Part shown: positions 35,882 through 45,348 of the stretch, in pieces | Numbering within the stretch: the first letter of the stretch is position 1 | Layout of the letters: the number at the start of each line of letters is the position of its first letter | NCBI RefSeq assembly: GCF_038246755.1 | Contig: NZ_CP134706.1 | Span: 1,550,001 to 1,614,000, forward strand | Length of the DNA: 64,000 nucleotides | Source of the DNA: Micromonospora sp. FIMYZ51 | GTDB taxonomy: Bacteria; Actinomycetota; Actinomycetes; Mycobacteriales; Micromonosporaceae | Direction: 5' to 3' | Position numbers and translations under genes: made by a program | Notes under the pieces: generated by a model | Databases searched by the model: none | The model's input: only the letters and a program-made list of their open reading frames with translations | Told to the model about the DNA's origin: nothing

Positions 35882-36934
35882 GTGGACGGACGACGAAGCT
35901 TTGCCGACGATCAGGAATCGCGCTGGTACCCGGGTGACCGCAGTGGCTACAGCGACCCGGACTGGCGCGGTGCGGCGGAGGCGCGCTACCGCGACGACGA
36001 GTCGCGGAGCGCCACCGAGCCGGTGATCGGGCCCGACCCCGGTGTTACCTCCAGTCCGAGTGCCGCCACCGACTCCCGGGTCGGGTCCGACTCGTGGGCC
36101 GCATTCGACTCGCGGGCCGATGACGACGACAGGTACGGCTCGGCGCGTCGCTTCGGCAGCGCGGACCCGCTGGGGGACGCGCCGGCAGAAACCGAGCGGT
36201 ACCGGGCATCACGGATGCGGCGTCCCGAATGGGTGGATCCGGAGGTTTCCGGCGAGTTGCCGGCCGATCGTCCCGGTCGCCGCGCCGCCCCCGAGCCGCA
36301 CCCGACCGAGGCGGATCCGCTGGCGACGGAGACCACCCGGTCCACCCTGCTCGCTGGTTACCCGATCGTCGAGGCAAGGCGGGTTCCGGAGCCGGCGAAT
36401 CCCCCGGAACGGGTTCCGGAGCCGTCGAACCTGGTGGACCGGGCGGTGGAGCCGGCGAACCCGGTGGACCGGGCAGTGGAGCCGGCGAACCCGCTGGAAC
36501 AGCCGACCGGCCCGATGCCGTCGGTTGCCCCCCGGGCCGACCTGCCGGTGGGGGAGACCGGACCGCAGGCCGTCACGGGCGAGGCCGGGTACCCCACGAT
36601 CGGTACGCAGGCGAGCCTGCCGGCCGGCGACCGTGTCTACCGCAGTCGGCGGCCGGTTCTCGCCGTACTGTGTGCCGTGCTGGTCGTGATCTTCGAGGTG
36701 CCGGCGCTCCTGGTGCTGCTGCACGGGGTGACCGCGGATCCGGTGTCCGCCGCCGACGTGCTGGCGGGCACGTTCCTGGCCTGCGGCCTGCCGATCTTCG
36801 CGGCCGGCCTGTACGGGCTGCGGACCACCGGATTCTCGCTGACCGACGGGGCGCGCGGCTGGCTGCGTCCGCCGACCGCGTACCTGACCGTCGGACTGGC
36901 GCTCTTCCTGGCTGCCGCCCTCGCCGCCGGCTGA
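35882..36934 (+). CDS. Membrane protein with long disordered cytoplasmic N-terminus
   Basis: 350 residues from GTG 35882 ([12 protein letters not shown]); an in-frame ATG at 35768 would add 38 residues within the promoter zone. Residues 1-255 are hydrophilic, Asp/Arg/Ser/Pro-rich and predicted disordered, with a repeat [15 protein letters not shown] near 170-205. Three transmembrane helices follow at about 257-284, 290-315 and 330-349. I do not recognise a named family. It is divergent from yraN. Codon use fits the neighbours. Confidence 0.75.
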   Translation: MDGRRSFADDQESRWYPGDRSGYSDPDWRGAAEARYRDDESRSATEPVIGPDPGVTSSPSAATDSRVGSDSWAAFDSRADDDDRYGSARRFGSADPLGDAPAETERYRASRMRRPEWVDPEVSGELPADRPGRRAAPEPHPTEADPLATETTRSTLLAGYPIVEARRVPEPANPPERVPEPSNLVDRAVEPANPVDRAVEPANPLEQPTGPMPSVAPRADLPVGETGPQAVTGEAGYPTIGTQASLPAGDRVYRSRRPVLAVLCAVLVVIFEVPALLVLLHGVTADPVSAADVLAGTFLACGLPIFAAGLYGLRTTGFSLTDGARGWLRPPTAYLTVGLALFLAAALAAG

Positions 36935-37037
36935 GTGAACCTCGCCCCGGTGCCTGCCGGCCGGGTGCCGATCCGATCCGGTGCGTGCGGACCGGGTGCC
37001 GATGCGGTGCGTGCGGGCTGCGCGTGTGCCCGGCCGT

Positions 37038-37102
37038 GTTAATAGGGGGCCCTTCCTCTACAGCAGGCGTTAATAAGGGGCCCTTCCTTACACCTCAGCT
37101 GG
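37038..37102 (+). repeat. GGGGCCC palindromic element, copy D (double unit)
   Basis: Units at 37038-37060 and 37069-37094 follow the same pattern as copy A. From 37071 to 37102 it is identical to 2781-2812, including bases that in copy A form the stop codon and last codon of PhoD. It lies 104 bp after the membrane-protein gene and its right end points to rpsB, not to a stop codon. Confidence 0.85.
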
Positions 37103-37240
37103 GGGCGCGTACACTGGTCGACTGGCGACCGCCTCGTGCGGTCGACCTCGCGTGCCCTCCTCACGAGTCGTCGTGCGGCGGCGGCCTCCCTGGTCTCGAT
37201 CTTGGTCGGGCCCACCATGGCCGGTGACCGGGCACCAGGC

Positions 37241-37261
37241 CGCCCGGCCGCCGGCCGGGCG
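37241..37261 (+). promoter_or_regulatory. rpsB leader hairpin
   Basis: CGCCCGGCC-GCC-GGCCGGGCG is a perfect 9-bp stem with a 3-nt loop, 15 bp upstream of the rpsB ribosome site (AAGGAG). Its place suggests translational control or S2 feedback, unproven. Confidence 0.5.
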
Positions 37262-37291
37262 GGACAACCAGGGATCCAAGGAGTACGAACC

Positions 37292-38179
37292 ATGGCCGTC
37301 GTGACCATGCGTCAGTTGCTGGAGAGCGGTGTTCACTTCGGGCACCAGACCCGGCGCTGGAACCCGAAGATGAAGCGCTTCATCTTCACCGAGCGTAACG
37401 GCATCTACATCATCGACCTGCGCCAGACTCTCGACTACATCGAGAAGGCGTACGAGTTCGTGCGCAACACGGTGGCTGAGGGCGGCAGCATCCTCTTCGT
37501 CGGTACCAAGAAGCAGGCCCAGGAGGCGATCGCCGAGCAGGCGACCCGGGTCGGCCAGCCGTACGTCAACCACCGCTGGCTCGGTGGCATGCTTACCAAC
37601 TTCCAGACGGTGTACAAGCGGCTCCAGCGGATGAAGGAGCTGGAGGCGCTGGGTGACCTGAGCGGCACCGCCGCCGGTTACACCAAGAAGGAGACCCTTC
37701 AGCTGTCCCGCGAGAAGACCAAGCTCACCAAGACCCTCGGTGGTCTGCGGGACATGCAGAAGCTTCCGGCCGCGGTCTGGATCGTCGACACCAAGAAGGA
37801 GCACATCGCGGTCGACGAGGCCCGCAAGCTGGGCATCCCGGTGATCGCCGTGCTCGACACCAACTGCGACCCGGATGAGGTCGACTTCCCGATCCCGGGT
37901 AACGACGACGCGATCCGCTCGGCTGAGCTGCTGACCAAGGTCGTCGCCGCCGCCGTCGCCGACGGCCTGATCACCCGCTCCGGCCGTCGCCGGGGCGGCG
38001 ACGAGAAGCCGGAGGCGGGTGTCGCCACCGACGAGCCGCTGGCCGAGTGGGAGCGCGAACTGCTCGAGGAGCCCAAGAAGGCCGACGAGCAGCCGGCAGC
38101 CGAGCAGCAGCCGGCAACGGAGCAGCAGCCGGCCGAGCAGCAGCCGGCCGAGCAGCCGGCCGCCGTCTCCGGGCAGTGA
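37292..38179 (+). CDS. rpsB: 30S ribosomal protein S2
   Basis: 295 residues. S2 core 1-235 with [29 protein letters not shown] and [12 protein letters not shown]. The C-terminal 50 residues are acidic then Gln/Pro/Ala repeats (A-E-Q-Q-P units). ATG 37292 follows AAGGAG. It heads the rpsB-tsf unit; a hairpin precedes it and a 17-bp inverted repeat follows it. Confidence 0.97.
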   Translation: MAVVTMRQLLESGVHFGHQTRRWNPKMKRFIFTERNGIYIIDLRQTLDYIEKAYEFVRNTVAEGGSILFVGTKKQAQEAIAEQATRVGQPYVNHRWLGGMLTNFQTVYKRLQRMKELEALGDLSGTAAGYTKKETLQLSREKTKLTKTLGGLRDMQKLPAAVWIVDTKKEHIAVDEARKLGIPVIAVLDTNCDPDEVDFPIPGNDDAIRSAELLTKVVAAAVADGLITRSGRRRGGDEKPEAGVATDEPLAEWERELLEEPKKADEQPAAEQQPATEQQPAEQQPAEQPAAVSGQ

Positions 38180-38186
38180 CCCCGCC

Positions 38187-38223
38187 GCCGCTCGGCCACC
38201 GTCAGCGACGGTGGCCGAGCGGC
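38187..38223 (+). terminator. Perfect 17-bp inverted repeat between rpsB and tsf
   Basis: GCCGCTCGGCCACCGTC, loop AGC, then its exact complement. No T-run follows. Placed 7 bp after rpsB, it is probably an attenuator or mRNA stabiliser that adjusts the ratio of S2 to EF-Ts. Confidence 0.7.
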
Positions 38224-38305
38224 CAGGCCGGGCAGGAACTTCCCGGATCCGGGTAACCGGCACCTCAGACCATCCCACCGCAATCTCAACACCGAAGAGA
38301 GAGCC

Positions 38306-39133
38306 ATGTCCCAGATCACCGCGGCGGACGTCAAGAAGCTCCGCGACCTGACCGGCGCCGGCATGATGGACAGCAAGAAGGCCCTGACCGAGGCCGAGGG
38401 CGACTTCGACAAGGCCGTCGAGATCCTGCGTGTCAAGGGCGCCAAGGACGTCGGCAAGCGCGCCGGTCGTACCGCCGCCAACGGCCTGATCGCCCACTCC
38501 GGCCAGGCCCTGCTCGAGCTCAACTGCGAGACCGACTTCGTCGCGAAGAACGACGCCTTCATCGCGCTGGCCCAGCAGCTGGTGGAGCACGGCGAGCGTT
38601 CCGGCGTGAGCACCGCCGAGGAACTGCTGGCCAGCGAGATCGACGGCCGTCCGGTCGCCGACCTGGTCCAGGAGCAGTCCGCGAAGATCGGTGAGAAGCT
38701 GGTGCTGAACCGCTTCGCCAAGCTGGACGGCACCGTTGCGGTCTACCTGCACCGCAAGGCCCAGGACCTGCCCCCGGCGGTCGGCGTGCTGGTGCAGTAC
38801 AGCGGCAAGACCGACGAGGCGGGCGACGCCGACGCGCGCGGCGCGGCCATGCAGATCGCCGCGATGCGTCCGCAGTACCTCACCCGTGACGAGGTGCCGG
38901 CCGAGGTCGTCGAGTCCGAGCGGCGCATCGCCGAGCAGACCGCCCGCGAGGAGAACAAGCCGGAGGCGGCGCTGCCGAAGATCGTCGAGGGTCGGGTGAA
39001 CTCCTTCTTCAAGGACTTCGTCCTGCTGGAGCAGTCGTCGGTCACCGACAACAAGAAGACGGTGAAGCAGGTGCTGGCGGAGGCCGGCATCGAGGTCACC
39101 CGCTTCGTGCGGTTCGAGGTCGGCCAGGCCTGA
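38306..39133 (+). CDS. tsf: Translation elongation factor Ts
   Basis: 275 residues. Guanine-nucleotide exchange factor for EF-Tu. N-terminal UBA-like domain with [14 protein letters not shown], followed by [12 protein letters not shown] (the core contact with EF-Tu) and the dimerisation domain. ATG 38306 with GAGAGAG before it. A long terminator-like hairpin lies downstream. Confidence 0.97.
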   Translation: MSQITAADVKKLRDLTGAGMMDSKKALTEAEGDFDKAVEILRVKGAKDVGKRAGRTAANGLIAHSGQALLELNCETDFVAKNDAFIALAQQLVEHGERSGVSTAEELLASEIDGRPVADLVQEQSAKIGEKLVLNRFAKLDGTVAVYLHRKAQDLPPAVGVLVQYSGKTDEAGDADARGAAMQIAAMRPQYLTRDEVPAEVVESERRIAEQTAREENKPEAALPKIVEGRVNSFFKDFVLLEQSSVTDNKKTVKQVLAEAGIEVTRFVRFEVGQA

Positions 39134-39178
39134 CGCCGCCGACCGGGCGCGCTGCGCCCGTGGGCTGAGCAACGACAC

Positions 39179-39226
39179 GACGAGGAGGCCGCCGGTGTAC
39201 GCGACAGACACCGCGGCCTCCTCGTC
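39179..39226 (+). terminator. Terminator-like hairpin after tsf
   Basis: A 19-bp stem with one bulged base: GACGAGGAGGCCGC at 39179 pairs with GCGGCCTCCTCGTC ending at 39226, with an inner CGGTGT/ACACCG stem and a 9-nt loop. It separates tsf from pyrH. Confidence 0.78.
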
Positions 39227-39286
39227 CCATAAGGTCTGCAAGGGCAGGTACGCACCCGGGCGCACCGGTGGGGGAAGGACGGGCGG

Positions 39287-40054
39287 ATGACGCAGGTTGT
39301 GAGGGACCGGACGGTGGCGGCGGGCGATCCGACGGCACCGCCGCCGGGCCGGGCACGGCGGGTGGTGCTGAAGCTCTCCGGCGAGGTGTTCGGCGGCGGC
39401 GCGATCGGTGTCGACCCGGATGTCGTCCAGGCCATCGCCCGTCAGATCGCCACCGTGGTGCGCCGCGGGGTGCAGGTTTCCGTGGTGGTCGGCGGCGGCA
39501 ACTTCTTCCGTGGCGCGGAGCTACAGAAGCGGGGCATGGACCGGGCACGGGCGGACTACATGGGCATGCTCGGCACGGTGATGAACTGCCTCGCCCTCCA
39601 GGACTTCCTGGAGAAGGAGGGCATCGAGACCCGGGTGCAGAGCGCCATCACCATGGCCCAGGTCGCCGAGCCGTACATTCCGCTGCGGGCGATCCGGCAC
39701 CTGGAGAAGGGCCGCGTGGTCATTTTCGGTGCCGGCGCGGGGATGCCGTACTTCTCCACCGACACGGTGGCCGCCCAGCGCGCGTTGGAGATTCACGCGG
39801 ACGTGGTGCTGATGAGCAAGAACGGCGTGGACGGTGTCTACACGGCCGATCCCCGGGTCGACCCGACCGCCAGCAAGTTCGACTCGATCACCTTCTCCGA
39901 GGTGCTGCGCCGCAACCTTCGGGTCGCCGACGCGGCAGCCTTCAGCCTCTGCATGGAGAACGGCCTGCCGATGCTGGTCTTCGGCGCGCAGGGCGAGGAC
40001 ACCATCGTCCGGGCGGTGGGCGGCGAGCAGATCGGCACGCTGATCACCACCTGA
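39287..40054 (+). CDS. pyrH: UMP kinase
   Basis: 255 residues. Amino-acid-kinase fold: V-V-L-K-L-S-G-E near residue 26, [19 protein letters not shown], then [10 protein letters not shown] and [12 protein letters not shown]. Converts UMP to UDP. An N-terminal extension of about 20 residues precedes the core. ATG 39287 with GGAAGGA at good distance. frr follows 74 bp downstream. Confidence 0.97.
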   Translation: MTQVVRDRTVAAGDPTAPPPGRARRVVLKLSGEVFGGGAIGVDPDVVQAIARQIATVVRRGVQVSVVVGGGNFFRGAELQKRGMDRARADYMGMLGTVMNCLALQDFLEKEGIETRVQSAITMAQVAEPYIPLRAIRHLEKGRVVIFGAGAGMPYFSTDTVAAQRALEIHADVVLMSKNGVDGVYTADPRVDPTASKFDSITFSEVLRRNLRVADAAAFSLCMENGLPMLVFGAQGEDTIVRAVGGEQIGTLITT

Positions 40055-40128
40055 GCCGACCGCCGACCTCGGCGGTCCCGGCGACCTGACAAGCCCACGA
40101 CAAGCACAAGAAGGAGGCGAGGAGAGCG

Positions 40129-40686
40129 GTGATCGACGACACCCTCCTCGAGGCCGAGGAGAAGATGGAGCGTGCGGTCGAGCACGCCAAGGAGGAGTTC
40201 GGGGCCATTCGCACCGGTCGCGCCACTCCAGCCATGTTCTCCAAGATCATCATCGATTACTACGGCAGTCCCACGCCGCTGACCCAGATGGCGTCGGTGG
40301 CCGTCCCGGAGCCGCGGATGGCCATCATCAAGCCGTACGACAACTCGCAGATCAACGCCATGGAGAAGGCGATCCGCGACTCGGACCTCGGGGTCAACCC
40401 GAACAACGAGGGCAACCAGTTGCGCATCCTGCTTCCGCAGATGACCGAGGAGCGCCGCCGCGACATGATCAAGGTCGCCCGCCACAAGGGCGAGGAGGCC
40501 AAGGTCGCGATCCGCAACATCCGGCGCAAGGGCAAGGAAGAGCTGGACCGGCTGGTGAAGGACGGCGAGGTCGGCGAGGACGACGGTCGCCGCGCCGAGC
40601 GGGAGCTGGACGACCTGACCCAGCGCTACGTCTCCCACGTCGACGAGCTGGTCAAGCACAAGGAAGCCGAACTCCTGGAGGTCTGA
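40129..40686 (+). CDS. frr: Ribosome recycling factor
   Basis: 185 residues, normal length. Coiled three-helix domain I with R-T-G-R-A-T-P near residue 30 and the domain II hinge Y-G-S-P-T-P-L; C-terminal E-E-L-D-R-L and D-D-L-T-Q-R-Y helices. GTG 40129 preceded by AAGGAGG. Splits post-termination ribosomes with EF-G. A 55-bp inverted repeat follows. Confidence 0.97.
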   Translation: MIDDTLLEAEEKMERAVEHAKEEFGAIRTGRATPAMFSKIIIDYYGSPTPLTQMASVAVPEPRMAIIKPYDNSQINAMEKAIRDSDLGVNPNNEGNQLRILLPQMTEERRRDMIKVARHKGEEAKVAIRNIRRKGKEELDRLVKDGEVGEDDGRRAERELDDLTQRYVSHVDELVKHKEAELLEV

Positions 40687-40720
40687 CCCCTCCGGCCGCG
40701 CGTACCGACGCTCCGCGAGC

Positions 40721-40775
40721 TTGACCATGAAGTTGTCGTCGCCGTGGTGTGTCGTGGCGACAACTTCATGGTCGA
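40721..40775. repeat. 55-bp inverted repeat after frr
   Basis: Perfect 16-bp arms, GACCATGAAGTTGTCG at 40723-40738 and its complement at 40758-40773, with a 19-bp spacer. It could be a terminator for frr or a MITE-like element; there is no T-run and its AT-richer arms stand out from the surroundings. Confidence 0.75.
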
Positions 40776-40990
40776 CGCGGCGCGGGTCGTGAACGGCGGC
40801 CGGGGCTGCTGGGTCCGGTCCGGCGGGGAGGTGCAGTAGGCTCGGCACGATTCCCGGCGACCCGGCGGTGAACGGCGGGAATCGGCCAGCCGACGGGCCG
40901 GCAAAGCAGACGGAGCGCCTCGCGCGGGTAGGGGATGGTAGTGGCTGTGCGTCAAGCGGTGGACCTCGTACCACTCTCGTCTGGTGCGTG

Positions 40991-42244
40991 ATGTCCCACC
41001 TCGACCCCTACGGTGGCGCCGAGGCTCGCGGCGTGGATCGGCCGGAGCGTCAGGCGTCGCTGCCCTGGCCGGAGCCGGAGCTCGCACCGGGTCCGTGGGG
41101 CCGCGACCCACGCCCCGCCACCGAGCTGCACGCCGATCCGCGTAGCCAGCCGCGCCCGGGCGGGATGAACGGACGCCGGGATCTGGACCACGACGAGGCG
41201 CCGACCGCGCAGCTCGCGCCGGTACGCGCGGGTGGGGGTCTCGAACATGAGGAGGCACCCACCGCACAGTTCGCGCCGGTGCGTGCCGGGGTGGGACCGG
41301 ATCAGGAGGAGGCGCCGGTGCGCGCTGCCGACGAGCCGGGGCCCGACGAGCAGCCGACGCCGGGCAAGCGTCACCGTGGTCGGCGCCGTGCCGGTGCCGG
41401 CCGGCCGGTAGGCCAGCAGAAGTCGTCCGGTCGGGCCGGACGCAATCTCCCCGCGGCCATCTCGGTCGGGGTGTGCCTGGCCGCTGCGGTCCTGCTGCCA
41501 CTGTTCCTCTACACGCCGGCCTTCCTGCTGGTGCTCGCCGCCGCCTTCGGCATCGGCATCTGGGAGATGTCCCGCGCGGTGCGGCGCAGCGGCGCCCAGG
41601 TGCCGCTGGTGCCGCTGATCGCCGGTGGGGTGCTCACGGTCACCATGGCCTGGTTCGCCGGCCCGGACGCGCTGCTGCTCGGGCTGCTCGTGACGGTCGC
41701 CGGCACGATGGTCTGGCGGCTCGGTGACGGCATCGCCAACTTCCGACGGGACATTACCGCCGCCACGCTGATCGCGGTGTACGTCCCCTTCCTCGGCGGC
41801 TTCGCCGCCCTGCTCGCCTCGTCCCCGGGCGACGGGGACCTGCGGGTGCTGGTGACCCTCGTCGCCGTGGTGTTCTCCGACACCGGCGGGTACGCGGCCG
41901 GAGCCAACTTCGGCAAGCACCCGATGGCGCCGACGATCAGCCCGAAGAAGTCGTGGGAGGGGTTCGCCGGTTCGGTGAGCGCGGCGGCCTTGGGCAGCGC
42001 CCTGCTGCTCTGGCTGCTGTTCGACGTGGCCCCCTGGTGGGGTGCGGTCTTCGGGATGGCGATCTCGGTCGCCGCGGTCCTCGGTGATCTGGCCGAGTCC
42101 ATGATCAAGCGTGATCTCGGCGTGAAGGACATGAGTAATCTGCTGCCCGGTCACGGTGGCCTGATGGACCGGCTCGACTCGGTTCTGTTCGCCGTACCCA
42201 CCGCGTACCTGCTGCTCGTGGTCTTCGTGCCGGCGGTGAGCTGA
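40991..42244 (+). CDS. cdsA: Phosphatidate cytidylyltransferase (CDP-DAG synthase)
   Basis: 417 residues. Makes CDP-diacylglycerol from phosphatidate and CTP in the membrane. About eight hydrophobic segments from residue 150 on; the family signature is seen as [20 protein letters not shown] and the C-terminal [16 protein letters not shown]. Residues 1-150 are a hydrophilic extension with two and a half repeats of [13 protein letters not shown], common in actinomycetes. ATG 40991 gives M-S-H-L-D-P-Y-G. Confidence 0.95.
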   Translation: MSHLDPYGGAEARGVDRPERQASLPWPEPELAPGPWGRDPRPATELHADPRSQPRPGGMNGRRDLDHDEAPTAQLAPVRAGGGLEHEEAPTAQFAPVRAGVGPDQEEAPVRAADEPGPDEQPTPGKRHRGRRRAGAGRPVGQQKSSGRAGRNLPAAISVGVCLAAAVLLPLFLYTPAFLLVLAAAFGIGIWEMSRAVRRSGAQVPLVPLIAGGVLTVTMAWFAGPDALLLGLLVTVAGTMVWRLGDGIANFRRDITAATLIAVYVPFLGGFAALLASSPGDGDLRVLVTLVAVVFSDTGGYAAGANFGKHPMAPTISPKKSWEGFAGSVSAAALGSALLLWLLFDVAPWWGAVFGMAISVAAVLGDLAESMIKRDLGVKDMSNLLPGHGGLMDRLDSVLFAVPTAYLLLVVFVPAVS

Positions 42245-42348
42245 GGCATGGATCACGCTGGCGCGGCCGGCTCGCGGGGACGGTGGGATCGGATTCGCCG
42301 GTCGCGGACGGGTACGTTCCGTGTCCGGCGTGCCAGACTGGACGAGCC

Positions 42349-43500
42349 ATGACGAGTCTGCCCCTGATTCCGGTCGACCCGGACGCGCCCGGCGCGCGCC
42401 GGGCGGCAATGCCCCCACAACACCTCGCCGATCTCGACCTGGCCGGCCGGAAAGCCCTGGTCACCGGGCTGGGTGAGCCGGCGTTCCGGGCCCGGCAGAT
42501 CTCCACCCACTACTTCGGTCGGCTGGTTCGCGACCCGGCCCGGATGACCGACCTGCCGGCGGCCTCCCGGGAGCGGCTGGCCGACCAGCTGCTGCCCCGA
42601 CTGCTCACCCCGGTACGGGAGCTGGCCTGCGACGACGGGGCGACGCGCAAGGCGCTCTGGCGACTGCACGACGGTTCGATGGTGGAGAGCGTGCTGATGG
42701 GCTACCCGGACCGGGTCACCGTCTGCATCTCCAGCCAGGCCGGGTGCGGGATGGCCTGCCCGTTCTGTGCGACCGGTCAGGCAGGGCTGACCCGTAACCT
42801 CTCCACCGCCGAGATCGTGGACCAAGCGGTCTACCTGGCCGGCGTAGCCGCCTCCGGCGTGGTGGCCGGGTCCCCGCCGAGGCTGTCACACGTGGTCTTC
42901 ATGGGCATGGGGGAGCCGCTGGCGAACTACAACCGGGTGCTGGCGGCGATCCGTCGGCTGGTCACACCGGCACCGGAGGGGCTCGGTCTGTCGCAGCGAC
43001 ACATCACCGTTTCCACGGTCGGGCTGGTGCCGGCCATCCACCGACTGGCCAGCGAAGACCTCTCGGTGACCCTTGCGTTGTCGCTGCACGCGCCCGATGA
43101 TGAGCTGCGCGACGAACTCGTGCCGGTCAACCAGCGCTGGAAGGTGTCCGAGGTGCTGGACGCGGCGTGGGCCTACGCGGCCCGCACGGGGCGTCGCGTG
43201 TCGATCGAATACGCGATGATCAAGGACGTGAACGACCAGCCGTGGCGAGCCGATCTGCTCGGGCGGCTACTGGCCGGCAAGCTGGCCCACGTGAACCTGA
43301 TCCCGCTCAACCCGACTCCGGGCAGTCGTTGGGACGCCAGCCCGAAGCCGGTCGAGCGGGAGTTCGTCCGGCGGTTGCGCGACGCCGGGGTGTCCACGAC
43401 GGTGCGGGACACCCGAGGCCGCGAAATCGACGGAGCATGTGGGCAGCTGGCCGCCGCGGAGGACAGAGGCACCGACCCGGCCGGGGAGTTGTCGGCGTGA
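42349..43500 (+). CDS. rlmN: 23S rRNA/tRNA adenine-C2 methyltransferase RlmN
   Basis: 383 residues. Radical-SAM enzyme: cluster cysteines in C-G-M-A-C-P-F-C, S-x-x-G-L segments, and a late catalytic cysteine in G-A-C-G-Q-L. Adds a methyl to A2503 of 23S rRNA and A37 of tRNA. Alignment of core positions such as [11 protein letters not shown] supports function. ATG 42349 with GGACGAG before. The DivIVA gene starts 31 bp downstream. Confidence 0.96.
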   Translation: MTSLPLIPVDPDAPGARRAAMPPQHLADLDLAGRKALVTGLGEPAFRARQISTHYFGRLVRDPARMTDLPAASRERLADQLLPRLLTPVRELACDDGATRKALWRLHDGSMVESVLMGYPDRVTVCISSQAGCGMACPFCATGQAGLTRNLSTAEIVDQAVYLAGVAASGVVAGSPPRLSHVVFMGMGEPLANYNRVLAAIRRLVTPAPEGLGLSQRHITVSTVGLVPAIHRLASEDLSVTLALSLHAPDDELRDELVPVNQRWKVSEVLDAAWAYAARTGRRVSIEYAMIKDVNDQPWRADLLGRLLAGKLAHVNLIPLNPTPGSRWDASPKPVEREFVRRLRDAGVSTTVRDTRGREIDGACGQLAAAEDRGTDPAGELSA

Positions 43501-43531
43501 CCGGGCGTGGCGAACGAGACCAGGAGACATA

Positions 43532-44762
43532 GTGGCGAGTCAGGGTCAGCGTTTCCGGCGTAAGGCGCTCCGCCGGGGATACAAGGTTGACGAGGTGGAC
43601 GCCTTCCTGGACCGGGTCGAGGCGACCCTCGCCGGCCAGCCGGTCGGAGCCCCGGTGGCCTCCCAGGAGGTCCACGACGTTGTCTTCCGGGTTCGTTTCA
43701 ACGGTTATGACGAGTGGCAGGTCGACCTGCACCTCGACCGGGTCGAACGGCAGCTGGCCGAGTTGGAGGAGCGGGGCGCGGGCCGCCCCGGCGCAGACTC
43801 GCGACTGGGCCCGCCCGACCGGATGGGTCCGCCCGACCGGATGGGTCCGCCCGGGCGCGAGGACCGTGGCATGTCGCCGGTGCCGCAGCCGCCGATGCCG
43901 CCCCGGTCGATGCCGGCGCAGGCCGGTCCTCCGTACGGTCGCTACGACGAGCCGACCGGCGCCTTCGCCGGCGGTTACGACGCACCCCGGGGCGGCTACG
44001 ACGCGCCGCGTGGCCCCGCCGGCCCGATGGGGCCGCCCGGCGCTCCGGTGGGCCACGGCGGTCCGCCGTCGCGCGGCCTGCCCGCCGGTCCCGGTGGTTA
44101 CGGTCCCCGGACGGTCCCGGTGGTTACGGTCCCCGGACGGTCCCGGTGGGTACGGTCCGCCGGAGCGGTCCGGCGGGTACGGTCCGCCGGAGCGGTCCGG
44201 CGGTTACGGGCCGCCGGACGGACCGGGTGGCTATGGCCCTCCGGACGGTCCCGGTGGTTACGGACCGCCGGACGGGCCGGGCGGTTACGGTCCCCCCGAT
44301 GAGCAGCGCTTCGATGGCTTCGAGGCGGGCCGGCGTGGCCGCGCCGACATGACTGCCGAGATCCGGCTGCCGGACCGGCGCGGTCCGGCGGGGCCGCCCG
44401 GCATGCCGCAGCAGGCGCTCGGCGGATCGTCGATGGCCGGGCCGCCGATGGCGGGTCCGCCGGCGATGACCGGGCCGTCCGTGGGTGGACCGCCGATGGC
44501 CGGCCCGCCCGGCAGCGACCTCTACCGGGTGGACCAGATCCGCCGCAGTTTCCAGGTACGCCGGTTCGGCAGTGGGTACGACCCGGACCAGGTGGACCGC
44601 TTCTTCGAGAGCCTGCTCGGCGGGATGGCCGGACGTAACCCGATGCCGGTCAACCCGAAGGACCTGGACACCCTGCGGTTCGGGCTGGTGCAGGGCGGTT
44701 ACTTCGAGGCCGAGGTCGACGCCGCCCTGAAGAACGTCCAGGACATCCTGTTCGGCCGCTGA
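43532..44762 (+). CDS. DivIVA-domain protein, frameshifted in its repeat region
   Basis: The gene encodes three DivI1A-type motifs: K-A-L-R-R-G-Y-K-V-D-E-V-D-A-F and G-Y-D-E-W-Q-V-D-L-H-L at the N-terminus, and F-G-S-G-Y-D-P-D-Q-V-D-R-F near the C-terminus, separated by about 220 residues rich in G-P-P-D, G-G-Y-G-P and M-A-G-P-P. As read, the first frame ends at 44302 in arginine-rich nonsense, whereas the C-terminal part is open in another frame to 44762. The change lies at 44105-44140, where two successive repeat units each contain GGTCCCCGGAC instead of the GGTCCCCCGGAC needed. Adding one C to each restores a protein of about 410 residues. Likely a polar-growth or septum-associated scaffold. 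Homopolymer error is a serious alternative. Confidence 0.82.
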
Positions 44763-44802
44763 GCGGCCCGGCGTCTGGCCGCCGCAGGACGACAATGTGC
44801 GA

Positions 44803-44832
44803 GGGCCCGCTCCCGAAATCGGGGGCGGGCCC
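44803..44832. terminator. Bidirectional terminator between DivIVA-domain gene and DUF2631
   Basis: GGGCCCGCTCCCG pairs with CGGGGGCGGGCCC around an AAAT loop (13-bp stem with one G-T pair). It lies between convergent genes; flanking TGCGAG and GCTCGCA extend the symmetry. Confidence 0.8.
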
Positions 44833-44867
44833 TGCTCGCACGTACCGGACGACGGTGCTCGGCTGGA

Positions 44868-45089
44868 TCAGGATCGCAGCCCGTTGCGGCGGAGCACCAC
44901 GTCGCCGATCACGATGAGCAGCAGGAGCACGGCCACGCCGATCAGCCAAAGGTCCTCGACCCTGCCCTCGTGGTTGCCGCAGAGCATCGCCAGCATCGCG
45001 AGCGCGGTGAGGACCGCGCCGATCCGCCCGGCCTTGCGGTGCCCAGGCTTGTGCTGGTCTGGCGACGTTACCGGCTCGCTTCCTGCCAC
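44868..45089 (-). CDS. DUF2631 small membrane protein
   Basis: 73 residues with two transmembrane helices joined by G-N-H-E-G-R-V-E, which I recall as the signature of actinobacterial DUF2631 (Rv2876-like). The family lies near cdsA/rlmN in Mycobacterium as here, which supports the call. GTG start (45087-45089) with GGAAGGA upstream. Function unknown. It is divergent from the MBL-Rieske gene; the 259-bp gap presumably holds both promoters and shows only a short CTACCGG/CCGGTAG inverted repeat near 45264-45338. Confidence 0.85.
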   Translation of the reverse strand: MAGSEPVTSPDQHKPGHRKAGRIGAVLTALAMLAMLCGNHEGRVEDLWLIGVAVLLLLIVIGDVVLRRNGLRS

Positions 45090-45348
45090 TGTCGGTCCTT
45101 CCCTCGCGATCGGATCTCCGGTTAGTCTGGCACGCCCCGTACCGGCCCTGGCGCAGGGTCCGGCCGATCAAGGAAAAGCGATGCCAGCCGGCGGGGTTCA
45201 CCGCTGCCGGTCGAGCCCCTGACCACCCGGGCCGATCGACCTGTTCAGGCGGGCCGGAGGGGACTACCGGCGTCGCGGAACGGCGACCACACTGCCTCCG
45301 GTAGCGTTCTGGCGTACGCCTTGATTGTCTTGATGAGGGGGAACTGCG

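Noticed and set aside
37039..37308. Small minus-strand frame ending in [12 protein letters not shown] peptides, and similar ones near the other GGGGCCC elements
   Set aside because: The peptide is simply the translated repeat element; similar tails appear at several elements and carry no coding signal.
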